Shown here piece after piece: positions 53,268-63,400 of a stretch of DNA of 64,000 bases (its first letter is position 1; each line of letters begins with the position of its first letter). The stretch is from Paraburkholderia acidicola. Its GTDB lineage: Bacteria; Pseudomonadota; Gammaproteobacteria; Burkholderiales; Burkholderiaceae. A program made the position numbers and the translations under genes. The DNA lies in contig NZ_MTZV01000006.1 in NCBI RefSeq assembly GCF_002362315.1, positions 2,294,001 through 2,358,000 on the forward strand, read 5' to 3'. Under the pieces are notes generated by a model. It saw only the letters and a list, made by a program, of their open reading frames with translations, made no database searches and had not been told where the DNA came from.

Positions 53268-53666
53268 CTAGCCACCCGACGTTTTTCCAAGCAATGCGGT
53301 GCTCGCCCGATCGATCGCGACGGAGAGTCCCGGGTCGGCCTGCATCTGTTGCTGGACGTCGCTGACCACCTGATAAAACGCCGGATCGTTTGCGAGGTGC
53401 TGGCCCAGTTCCGACAGCAAAACAGCTTCGAGAAAGACTCGAAAGGCTTTGCGTGGGCGATCGGGGTCGTCAGGATCGATCGCCGCCACCCGCTGCGCGA
53501 TCGTCGCGGCGAGGCCCGCAGACGGTTTGGCGGATTCGCCGGCCGTCCGTCGTCCCGCAGTACCCGCTTGCGGCTGTCGGGCACGCAACGATGCAGCGCC
53601 GCGAGAGTTCGCGATCTGCTGGCGAATGAGGGCAGCGAGTTGTGCCGCCGAGTCAATGCGGGTCAT
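53268..53666 (-). CDS. Uncharacterised 132-residue protein
   Basis: I do not recognise this protein. The N-terminal half is basic and flexible; the C-terminal half is helical (RKAFRVFLEAVLLSELGQHLANDPAFYQVVSDVQQQMQADPGL). The ATG at 53666 has ACAGGTC upstream, preferred over a TTG 15 bases earlier. It is the last gene of a minus-strand run and ends 9 bases from the stop of the converging TPR gene. Size and helical character would fit a chaperone or a small exported protein, but nothing proves this. It is not evidently FlgJ. Confidence 0.6.
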   Translation of the reverse strand: MTRIDSAAQLAALIRQQIANSRGAASLRARQPQAGTAGRRTAGESAKPSAGLAATIAQRVAAIDPDDPDRPRKAFRVFLEAVLLSELGQHLANDPAFYQVVSDVQQQMQADPGLSVAIDRASTALLGKTSGG

Positions 53667-53720
53667 GCCGACCTGTTCCAAAGAAGCAATCTGGATTGCA
53701 AGCGCACGTCATCACGGTCG

Positions 53721-54308
53721 TCAACGCAGGTTTTGCCGATGATACGTCGATAGCAGAAAATGACTGTCCTCGTTCTCCGCGAGGCTTTCTTTTGATTCGC
53801 GCACGTCGTTGCCGAGGTGGTGAGCGATCTGCTCCAGCACTTTCTGCATATCGCGATTCAGCGCGTGATTGTCCCGGTTCGCTTCGATGCCGTGACGCAA
53901 TGCCTTGTCTGCCGCCACGAAGTCGTCTTTGGCAAGATCGATCAGACCGTGCGCGAATATCCGCAGTGCGTGCGTGTCCGGCAACGTGTCCAGCCCTTGC
54001 CACGTCAAAGCGGCTTGCGCCGGCTTGCCGCGCGTCAATTGCAGCAGTCCGAGCTGAAAGCGGGCGGTGTGCAGGTCCGGGTCCTGCACGACGGCGAGCG
54101 CAAACGCACGCTCTGCTTCGTCCATGCGATCCAGCTGGGCGTACTGCGCGCCAAGCAGAAACTGCGCGTGCGCCGAGCCCGGTTCCAGTAGCAGCGCTTC
54201 TTGCAACGCGGCGACAGCGCTTTGTGCGTCGTGCGCCTGACTGGCTTCCAGCGCCCGTTGCATCGCGGTTTCGTATGGGGATGAGGCGGTGGGATTGAGG
54301 TCGGGCAT
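53721..54308 (-). CDS. TPR-repeat protein, 195 residues
   Basis: This soluble protein has three to four tetratricopeptide repeats (ALQEALLLEPGSAHAQFLLGAQYAQLDRMDEAERAF, FQLGLLQLTRGKPAQAALTWQGL). The ATG at 54308 (MPDLNPTASSPYETAM) is used; a TTG 30 bases upstream is an alternative and neither has a good ribosome site. It lies between the methyltransferase and the unknown small gene in the same direction. It may act as a chaperone or scaffold for one of the neighbouring products (inference). Confidence 0.75.
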   Translation of the reverse strand: MPDLNPTASSPYETAMQRALEASQAHDAQSAVAALQEALLLEPGSAHAQFLLGAQYAQLDRMDEAERAFALAVVQDPDLHTARFQLGLLQLTRGKPAQAALTWQGLDTLPDTHALRIFAHGLIDLAKDDFVAADKALRHGIEANRDNHALNRDMQKVLEQIAHHLGNDVRESKESLAENEDSHFLLSTYHRQNLR

Positions 54309-54377
54309 GAGGGTATCCGGGGTGGAGCGGGCACGCAAGCTCGCGAGGTTACGGGAAATGTAGCATGGGCAACGCGC

Positions 54378-55154
54378 TTATCGTCCCTTGAGCGCCGTCA
54401 CAATGGGCTGATGGAAACCCGTGGCCGCCGCTGGGAGAATCTGGATCTGCTCGAATCCTATCGACCTCAGATGGGACACCAGTTCTTCGGAAGTGATCGA
54501 CCGGCAGCGACCGACGATGTGTCTGGCCACCCATGCGAGATCGGGCGTTTGATACGTGATATGGACATGGCACGTGTAATGGCGCTCGTCGTGCCAGTCC
54601 CACACCTGGTGGACGATCCGCCGCAGACCGTTGTCCGAGATCATGTAGGGTGCGGTCAAAGGCGGACGCAGCTTCATCAGCGAGTCGTAGTCCCGCAGAC
54701 TGATGACGAGTTTTCCGCCCTGACGCAGCCGCTCATGCATGGCGATCAGTGCTGCTCGCACTTCGTCGTCGCTATCCAGGTACACCAGACAGTTGTCGCA
54801 GACGATCACTGCGCCGTAGTGTTGCGGCGGACAGGTCTGAAGCGAGCACATATCGTCCACGCGCAACTCGATACCGGCCGAATCGAGGCCACGCGCAGCG
54901 ATTTCCTCTCTGGCGCGCTCGAGCATGGCGGATGACAGATCGGTTCCCGTGACCTTGTAGCCGGCGCGCGCAAGGCCAATGACCTGGGTTCCGATGCCGC
55001 AGGCACAATCGAGCACCTCGCCCGCCACGGCAGGCGGCGGCAGGATGTGTTTGAGCACCGATGCATGTTGTTCGATTGCGGCATTCCAGTCGCCAAAAAC
55101 CAGGTGATAAGCCGGTGCCCAGTCTTCAAAGAATTTTTCGGCAGATTGAGTCAT
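54378..55154 (-). CDS. Class I SAM-dependent methyltransferase
   Basis: This 258-residue methyltransferase has motif I VLDCACGIGTQVIGLA, the acidic motif II VTGTDLSSAML, and motif IV-like DDMCSL..YGAVIVCDNCLVYL. The overall pattern resembles glycine/sarcosine N-methyltransferase-like enzymes, but the substrate is not known. It starts 5 bases after the racemase stop, so the two are co-transcribed. Together they could make or modify a small amine or D-amino acid. A role in modifying a protein of the flagellar/YD locus is possible but unsupported. Confidence 0.82.
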   Translation of the reverse strand: MTQSAEKFFEDWAPAYHLVFGDWNAAIEQHASVLKHILPPPAVAGEVLDCACGIGTQVIGLARAGYKVTGTDLSSAMLERAREEIAARGLDSAGIELRVDDMCSLQTCPPQHYGAVIVCDNCLVYLDSDDEVRAALIAMHERLRQGGKLVISLRDYDSLMKLRPPLTAPYMISDNGLRRIVHQVWDWHDERHYTCHVHITYQTPDLAWVARHIVGRCRSITSEELVSHLRSIGFEQIQILPAAATGFHQPIVTALKGR

Positions 55155-55159
55155 GAAAG

Positions 55160-56221
55160 TTATACGATTTCGCGCGCGACATAGGGGGACATCAGGCTCT
55201 GTGTCATGGCCCGGTAGTCCGGTATGAATTCAATTTCATCTCCTGGCGCGAGCTGTCGTGGGCAATCCGTCACGTCGAATACGCTGTAGTCCGACGTGCT
55301 GCATACGTGCCGGACATGCTCGTCCATGCACTTAAGTCCGCGTGGCACCGTATTGATGTAGCCGAGATCGACGATTGCACGCTTGCCGGGTACGGCGCGA
55401 CCCAGGGGCTCTCGTCCTCGCCCGGCCGTTCCCGCTTCGGGCAGCGGTGCGGTCGCTTTGTCCTTGACTTCCACGACAGTCCCCTTGAGGACAAAGGCGT
55501 CCTGCAACAGCGCCGGATGGCGTCGATCGCTGCCGGGAATGGTCCCGAGCACGATCGCTTCGCCGACCCGCAGTTCGTTGATTCTTGGCGGCGCCGCGTG
55601 CTTTTCCAGCCAGTCCAGCATCACGGAGCCGCCAACCGACACCTTGTCGAAACGGTGCCCCAACCGCCGCTCGGCCTCGGTGGCGATCTCGTCGAGTACT
55701 GCAAGATTCTCCACGCTAGGCAGCGTGCCGTGGCAGCACGCCAGGTTCGCGCCGAGACCGACAAGCCGCAGATACGGCGAACTGAATTCAAGAATCTCCC
55801 GCACATGTCTGAGCGCGTTTCCCGGTAGTACCCCCTCGCGCAGGTCGCCCAGTTCGATCATCAACGTGAGTTCGTGCGTCACGCGCTGCCTATGAGCCGC
55901 CTCCGACAGTGCGCGAATGGTCACCAGCTCGGAACCGAGGCTTGCCCTGAAATTCCTGACGATCGTATCGGCTTGCGACGGTTTCGGAATCTTGATCAAC
56001 ATCGGCTCGCCATCGAGGGGCTTACCGAGTCTCGTGTGGATATCGACGTCCGAGATACCCAGCGCTTCAATGCCGGCTTCCTGAAAGAGCGTGACGAGTG
56101 TCGGGATCATCTGAAGGCTTTTCACAACGCCCACGAGCCGCATTTTCCTGCTCGCGCAGAAATCCTGAACGACTCGAATGTTATGCAGGATTTTTGCGGA
56201 GTCGATGCTTAGCGATGCCAT
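55160..56221 (-). CDS. PLP-dependent racemase of the alanine/ornithine racemase (OrrA-like) type
   Basis: This 353-residue PLP enzyme of the alanine-racemase fold has the Schiff-base Lys in VGVVKSLQ (about residue 34), and the OrrA-type text MLIKIPKPSQADTIV, IELGDLREGVLP, GLGANLACCHGTLPSVENL and INELRVGEAIVLGT. It lacks the C-terminal tyrosine domain layout of true Alr. OrrA racemises ornithine, and relatives such as YhfX have no known substrate. It is the first gene of the minus-strand run and is divergent from the Hint-domain gene. Confidence 0.82.
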   Translation of the reverse strand: MASLSIDSAKILHNIRVVQDFCASRKMRLVGVVKSLQMIPTLVTLFQEAGIEALGISDVDIHTRLGKPLDGEPMLIKIPKPSQADTIVRNFRASLGSELVTIRALSEAAHRQRVTHELTLMIELGDLREGVLPGNALRHVREILEFSSPYLRLVGLGANLACCHGTLPSVENLAVLDEIATEAERRLGHRFDKVSVGGSVMLDWLEKHAAPPRINELRVGEAIVLGTIPGSDRRHPALLQDAFVLKGTVVEVKDKATAPLPEAGTAGRGREPLGRAVPGKRAIVDLGYINTVPRGLKCMDEHVRHVCSTSDYSVFDVTDCPRQLAPGDEIEFIPDYRAMTQSLMSPYVAREIV

Positions 56222-56394
56222 GCCATTGTTCGATGTCGATTGGGTACGGATAGGGGGCGAGGTCAGCGGGACGCCGTCGTCCTGACGCTCGATGCCACGA
56301 CGCCATTCTAGACATTGGCGTCCGTCGGGGCACGCACATCTGCCCGTGGTTCGGCAAACTTGCCACAGGTGCCAAAAATTCTTCTGCTTAACGC

Positions 56395-56421
56395 TAAACG
56401 AATCCGAAAATCCCTGGATAA
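56395..56421 (+). promoter_or_regulatory. Candidate sigma-28 (FliA) promoter
   Basis: TAAA at 56395-56398, then exactly 15 bases, then CTGGATAA at 56414-56421. The enterobacterial FliA consensus is TAAA, 15 bases, GCCGATAA, so the -35 core and the last five -10 bases match with perfect spacing; the first three -10 bases and the GTTT after the -35 do not. It lies 110 bases before the Hint-domain ATG. Confidence 0.42.
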
Positions 56422-56530
56422 CTTGTGAAGGTAGGTGTGGAAGCTTCGTCAGGCCCGAGTCTGATCAGGCGGAAGTTCCATGCTGGACGACCTGGAATTC
56501 TCACTCTTACATTCGCCCCAGGAGGGTTCG

Positions 56531-57289
56531 ATGGCAGCGCAACAGAACATTTCGGTGCAGCAAGCGGATTCACGCGATGAATCGACCATTCTTTCCCGCT
56601 CCCCCGCAGGTATGAAGGGCGATTGGGAAATTACCCGCTTGCCGGTCCAGCGTCGTCTGACCCAGTCGCCCGTAATCAATCTCGGCAGTACCACCCACAA
56701 CTGTTCGTGCGTACTCGGCGATACGCCGATCCTGCTGGCCGACGGCAGCACGCGTGCGATCGAGGAGTTTGTTGGCGGGGAGCAGGTTCGGAATCTGGGC
56801 GGTGTAGGCACGGTCATCGGCGTGACCAAAGTGAAATTGGGTTACACCCGCCGGATCATTGAAATGATCGGCAACCACGGTCAATCCCTTTTCGTTTCCG
56901 ACGAACATCCTCTCTGGACACGGTTCGAAGAGGACGGCAAGGTCCAGGAGTGGTGGGGGGTGTACAACTACAGCCACTACTACATGGAGCGCTGCGCCCA
57001 GGGATACGACACGGTCGACACGCATCAGCCCCGCATGCTGCGCTTCGACATTCCGAATACGCACGCGACCATCGACGGCTGGCGCCATGTTCAACCGGTT
57101 TTTCACATGATGTCGCCCGAAACGCCGATCTACGACCTCGAAGTCGATGTCGGCAGCAGCTATTTTGCCAACGGCTTCCTGATTCGCGGCAACCCGACGG
57201 CGACCGACTCCGAGGGCGCGCACTGGAACGCAGAAGTAGCTGACGAACAGGCGCAGCGCTTCATACGTTCGTTGACCGCCAGCGTTTGA
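56531..57289 (+). CDS. Stand-alone Hint-domain protein
   Basis: This 252-residue protein starts at ATG 56531 behind a strong AGGAGGG; an in-frame ATG 51 bases upstream lacks one. After 50 mostly polar residues comes a Hint (hedgehog/intein) fold: the nucleophile region CVLGDTPILLADGSTRAIEE with Cys60, the block SDEHPLWTR with His126, and the closing VYDLEV-type strand and YFANGFLIRGN. No substantial C-terminal partner follows (only about 30 residues), so this is not a classic intein interrupting a host protein. Hint domains in bacterial secreted proteins release attached parts by autocleavage. It lies 207 bases before the giant YD-repeat gene. Confidence 0.82.
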   Translation: MAAQQNISVQQADSRDESTILSRSPAGMKGDWEITRLPVQRRLTQSPVINLGSTTHNCSCVLGDTPILLADGSTRAIEEFVGGEQVRNLGGVGTVIGVTKVKLGYTRRIIEMIGNHGQSLFVSDEHPLWTRFEEDGKVQEWWGVYNYSHYYMERCAQGYDTVDTHQPRMLRFDIPNTHATIDGWRHVQPVFHMMSPETPIYDLEVDVGSSYFANGFLIRGNPTATDSEGAHWNAEVADEQAQRFIRSLTASV

Positions 57290-57298
57290 GGTTGCGTC

Positions 57299-57335
57299 CG
57301 TCAGACGCTTCAGGGAATTCGACGCACGTCTGACG
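57299..57335 (+). repeat. Inverted repeat between the Hint and YD-repeat genes
   Basis: CGTCAGACG at 57299-57307 is the exact complement of CGTCTGACG at 57327-57335, 10 bases after the Hint stop codon. No T-run follows. It may be an attenuator, a protein site or an RNA-processing hairpin that separates the expression of the two genes. Confidence 0.4.
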
Positions 57336-57496
57336 TACCCCATCGAGCAAGACCCGGACTCTGCGTTTCTGTCTGGTAGTGGACCGATACGGCTTTGCCG
57401 TGCGGCCCGCTACCGGGCGGGTAACGCACGTCCGCGCGAAATCGAGTTTGTCCGGCCTGCGCAGGCCGCGTTGCGATACCCCCGAGGAATATACAT

Positions 57497-60400
57497 ATGG
57501 TAGCGATCGTCACTGGCAACGGTTTGGGCCTGTCCCTGTCCTCCTTGTCCCTGCTCGGGCAGCGCGGTGTAACCGGCAATGCCAACGGCGGGCGTAATGG
57601 CGAGCTGGCCTATGTCAATGCGGCCACGGGCAACCTCGTCCTGCAGGATCACGACGACCTTCTCGCTGCGCACGGCATCCAGGTCGATACATTGCGGACC
57701 TATAACAGCCAGGGAGCGTTTAGCGACGGCGGTGACGACTGGAGCACCGGCGCAGGCCGCAGACGCTTGCAGATCAGCGGGCTTGTCTACACGGCTGGCA
57801 GCACGATCACACGTACAGCCGCGGACGGGTCGCAAACCGTCTATACGTTCGACGCCGCACGCGGTCTGTACGTGAACAGCGACGGCGCAGGCGCGATCAA
57901 CACTATCCGCTACGACAGCAGCGCAGCGAACCTGATCTTCACGGACGGCACGAGCGAGGCGAGCGAGCGCTATGAAGTGGGTGGGCTCGGGCGTCTGCTG
58001 TCCGTGACCGACAAGGTCGGCAACACGGTCAGCTATAACTACGACAGCAACAACCGGCTATCCAGGATCGTCGACGCAAGCGGCGAAACGACCTACCTCG
58101 ATTACGCGGGCAACAACCTCAGTCAGGTTCGCACGGTGCTGCTGGACGGCACGACCGTGACGCGGACGCATTACACGTACGATAGCCAGAACCGCCTGTC
58201 CACGACGACGGTCGACCTGAGTCCGGCGGATAACAGTGTCGCCGACGGCAACGTCTACCGGACGACTTACCTTTACGACGGCAACAGCGACCGGATCGCC
58301 TCGATCACGCAGTCCGACGGCACGACGCAGTCGTTCACCTACGTACAGGTCGGCACCGACTATCGCGTCGCTTCGTTTACCGACGGCGATGGGAACATCA
58401 CCCGCTTTGACTACGATACGGTCAATCGACGCACGACGGTGACCGATCCGCTGGGATTGAAGTCGACCTGGAGCTACGATGCGCAGGGACGGCTGACGCA
58501 ACTGAGCAGCTCGCCTGTCGCAGGCGTTGCGCAATCGACGACGTTCTCGTATGGGATCGGCGGACACGTAACGCAGATCGTCGATCCGTCCGGCCATGCC
58601 GTGTCGATGCAGTACGACGACAACGGCAATCAGGTTCTACAAAAAGATGCGTCCGGCAACACGATTACGAGAACGTTCAGCGCGTCCAATCGTCTTCTGA
58701 CGGAAACGGTTTACCTGACGCCGGCCAACGGCGCCGCCGCACCCCAGCAACCGCTGACGACGCGCAACGTCTACGACGATCAGGGGTTACTGCATTTCAC
58801 GATCAGCCCGGAAGGCCGGGTCACCGAGTATCGCTATAACGGCACCGGCGAGCGTACATCGTCGATCCAGTATGGCGGCAATAGCGCCTATTCGCTCGAC
58901 GGCCTGAATTCGACGGACGCCCCGACACTTGCGCAGATGCAGTCATGGCAGGCGAAGGCGGATATGACGCAGAGCTCGCGGATCGACATGACGTACGATT
59001 TTCGCGGACTGCTCTCAAGTCAGACCACGTATTCGAGCGTCGACGCGCAGGGCAACGGTGTCCAGGACGGTCAGCCAGCAAAGACGCAATATGTTTACGA
59101 TCAGACTGGCCGGCTGCTGAATACGATCGACGCGCGTGGAAATGCCACTCACGTTAGCTATGACGGATTGGGCCGCGTGCTCAGCACGACCGACGCGCTT
59201 GGGCAGGCCACGCTGACGCAGTACGACGACGCGCACAACAAGACGGTGGTCAAACTGGCCAATGGGCTGACCACGATATCGGCGTACGACAGTGACGGAC
59301 TGCTGATCGGCAAGGTTCAGACCGACGCCGCGGCCCAGGTGCTGGGGCAGACAACCTATACGTACGACGCGGATGGCCGGCTGCGGATGACGCAAGATCC
59401 GACAGGCGTGCGTCACTACATGCTTTACGACGATGCTGGCCGCAAGGTGGCCGACATTGATGGTACTGGCGCGCTCACCGAGGTGCGCTACGACCTGAAC
59501 AACGCGGTGACAGAGACGATCGCATATGACACGCCGGTCAGCGCGTCTGGCCTCGCCAGTTTGCTCGATGCAAAAGGCAATCCAGGCAATGCGACCCTCG
59601 CATCGATCCGGCCTGCTGCCAGTGCGTTGGATCACGTCCTGCGGAATATTTATGACGCGTCCGGACGGCTTGCCGTCACGATCGATGCTGCTGGTCAGGT
59701 GACGCAGAACGTGTATGACGGGGCGTCACGAGTCGTATCGGTGATTCGTTACGCCACGCCGATCAATCTCGCCAACCTGGGCGACAACCCAGGCGCTGCC
59801 GACGTCATGCCGGCAGCGTCCGCGCAGGATCGTATCACCCGAAATTTCTACGATGAAGATGGTCTGCTGCGCGGCACGCTCGACGGCGAAGGCTATCTCG
59901 TCGAAAACCGTTACGACTCGGCGGGACGTCAGGTGGAGCGCATTGCCTACGCTCATCCGACCGATGCGTCGTTGCGTGCCAGCGCGAGTCTCAGTGCACT
60001 GATTCCACCGGCCGACGCGGCCGACATTCATAGCTATACGCTCTACAACCGCCGCGGACAGGTCACGGGGCAGATCGACGGCGAGGGTTGGCTGACCGAG
60101 AGTGTCTATGACAGTGCCGGCAATCTGGCGCAGACCGTTCGCTATGCCACTCCGGTGACTGGCCGTGCGGGCGCGACGGTTGCTTCGTTGCGACCGGCAT
60201 CGAGTGCGACCGATCAGGTCGTCAGTTACACGTATACGGCGCTAAACCAGCGCGCAACAAGCGTCGATGTGGAAGGAACGACGACCGCATACAGCTACGA
60301 CAGCGTGGGAAATCTGCTATCGACCAGCCGCGCTGCCGGCACCGCCGATCAACGCACGCTGACGAGCCGCTACGATCTGCAGGGCCGTTTGACCGGTGAA

Positions 60401-63400
60401 CTGTCCGCCCAGGGGGCCACGCTGCTGAAGGATGGTCTCACGTCCGATCAGGTCAACGCGATCTGGGTACAGTACGGAACCACCTACACCTACGATGCAG
60501 CGGGCCGGCGCACCAGCGCAACGGACCCGAACGGCAACAAGACCCTGTTCTATTACGACCAGGACAGCCGGTTGACGCATACGATCGACGCACTCGGCGA
60601 AGTGCAGGAGCGTCAGTACGATGCGCTGGGGCAACTGACCGGCACCGTGAAGTACGGCACACGTATTGCAGTTGCCGGCATGACCGGTGGCGTCGTGAGT
60701 GCCGCGTTGATCAATGCGCTCAACACGGTTCGCAATCCGGCACTGGACAGTCGCACCTCGATTACCTACGGCGCCACTGGTCTCGTCGCGACGACGACCG
60801 ATGCGTTGGGCAACGTGAGCTCGAACACGTACGACGCGTTTGGTGACGTCATATCGAGCAATACCGCAATCGATGCCGGCCATGCACTGACCCAGACCTT
60901 CAGCTACGATCGTCGCGGTATGCAGACGGGCTCGGTGGCTGATCCGTTGGGTGTCGCCGCTGCTGCATCGACGCAGTACGATGCGTTCGGCCGTGTGATC
61001 CGCTCGATGGACGCGAACGGCAACGTCAGCACGCGCAGTTATGACCGCCTCGGTCGGGTCGTTCAGACGGTGGACCCGGTCAATGTGCAACGTTCGACGA
61101 CGTACGACGCCTTTAGCCGTGTGCTAAGCACCACTGACGCGTCCGGGACGACGACCTACGCGTACGACACCTTTGGCCGGAGCGTGACAGTCACGTCACC
61201 CGGTGGTGTCTCCGTCACGACGGCACATACGCGTAACGGTCAGACCGCAAGTGTCAAGGATGGGCTGGGCAACGTCACCGAGTATGCATACGACAAGAAC
61301 GGTAACCTGATCCAGACCCACACGCCGCTCTCGCAGACTGCAAGTCAATACGACGCGGCTAACCGGCTGATCCAGACGACGGATGCAAACGGCAATGTGG
61401 TCACCTATAGCTATGATGCGGCCAATCGGCTGCTTCAGCGCCGGGTCGATCCGAATGGGTTGAACTTGACGACGACGTATCAATACGACGCGAAAGGACA
61501 GCAGATTACGAGCACCGATCCGAATGGCACGGTGACGCAGGTTCGCTACGACGCGAAAGGACAGCAGGTCAGTCAGACGGTCGATCCGGGCGGCCTGAAC
61601 CTCGTTACGCAATACAGCTACGACGGACGCGGCAAAACGCTCACGGTGACCAGTCCGACGGGAACGGTCGCACAGTACGTGTACGACAAGCTGGGTCGAC
61701 GGATCGAGCAGCATATCGATCCCAGTGGCCTGAACCTGACGACGCGCACGGCCTACGACAAGAACGGCAATGCCGTCAGCGTCACCGATCCGAACGGCAA
61801 TACGACACGCTACGTCTATGACGCGAACGACCGTCAGGTGTTCGCGATCGACGCACGGGGCGATGTGACGCAAACGGTTTACGATCAGGCCGGACACATC
61901 GCACAGACCACCACCTATGCAACGCCGATCGGCATGGCCGGCTTGAGCGCGGCACCGTTGGCCGGCGACATCCAGGCACGCCTCACCGCCAATGCCGCGA
62001 CCGATGTCACCCAGATCCGGCGTTACGATGCCGACGGCCATCTGACATGGACCATCGACGGAACGGGCGGTATCGTCCGCTACGAATACGACGCGAATGG
62101 CAATGTGGTCAAACGCACGGCCTACGCGAACCAGTTAGGCGCAGCCGATCTCGCTTCGTTGCAGAAATCAGGCGGTAACCCGCAACCCGTTGCGGATGCT
62201 GCTCACGATCTGGTCAAGCAGACGGTCTACGATGCGCTCAATCGTGCGATCTATTCGATCGACGGCACCGGTGCCGTCGTGGAACGGCACTACGATGGCA
62301 ATGGCAATGTAGTCGAGCAGATTGCGTATGCGACGACTGTCCCCACGGGGCAACCGGTCAATCAGGCCAGCATCGCGTCGCTGGTTCGTGCCGTTGCCGA
62401 TTCCCAGCGCGATGCCCACGTTCGCAACACGTTCGACAGCGCCAATCGGCTCACTTTCACGGCCAACGGTGTCGGCGCCGTCACGCAGAATATCTACGAC
62501 GCGAACGGTAACCTCACGCGTGCCATCGCCTACGCGACGCCGCTTGCCGGGGCCATGAACCCCGCAACCGCGCTGTCTTCGGTGCAGGCGGGCAGCGACG
62601 ACCGCGTGACGACGTCCGTGTACGACGCCGCGAATCGCCAGATTTATACGGTAGACCCGTTGGGCACGGTATCGCATCAGGTGTTCGATGCAAACGGTAA
62701 TGTGGCGCAGCGCGTGGTCTATGCGAACCGCCTGACTTCGGCCGGACTGGCGACGCCAGGCACGTTGTCGGCGTTGCAGGCAGCGCTCGTCCTCGATGCG
62801 ACAAACGACCGCGCGACGCGATCGGTATTCGACGCGGCGAACCGGCAGATCATGAGCATCGATGCGCTCGGCAACGTGACGCAGAAGCAGTACGATGCCG
62901 CGGGCAATCTGATCGTCACGCGAGCCTATGCAAGCGCGATCAGCCTGCAGGGGTTGCCACCTGTTACGCAAGCCACGGACCTCTCCGCACGGTTGAAGCC
63001 CGACGCAACTAACGACCGGGTGCAGAGCTTCGCATTCGATGCAGCCAACCGGCAGATATACAGCGTCGACTCCGCCGGGTATGTGAAAGCGACCCAGTAC
63101 GACGGTGCCGGGCGAATCGCGCAGACAACTCAATATGCAGCGGCACTGCCTGCTGCAACGACGCGCACGGATGCCACCAGCATTGCAGCCGGTCTGAAGG
63201 CCGATGCTCAGGCCGATCGCACCGATAGCTTTACGTATGACGCGGCGAGTAACCTGGTGTCGAGTACCGATGCGATGGGTGGCACCGAGCGTTATACGTA
63301 TAACGGTGTGGGCGACAAGCTGTCGTTCACCAACAAGAAGGGCGCAGTCTGGAACTACGACTACGACGCTGCTGGCCGACGTGTGCAGGAAACGGCCGCC

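Noticed and set aside
53268..53666. Calling the 132-residue protein FlgJ to complete the rod set
   Set aside because: The FlgJ rod-cap pattern (a QFExLFLQMML-type helix) is not present and the gene lies on the opposite strand to the cluster.
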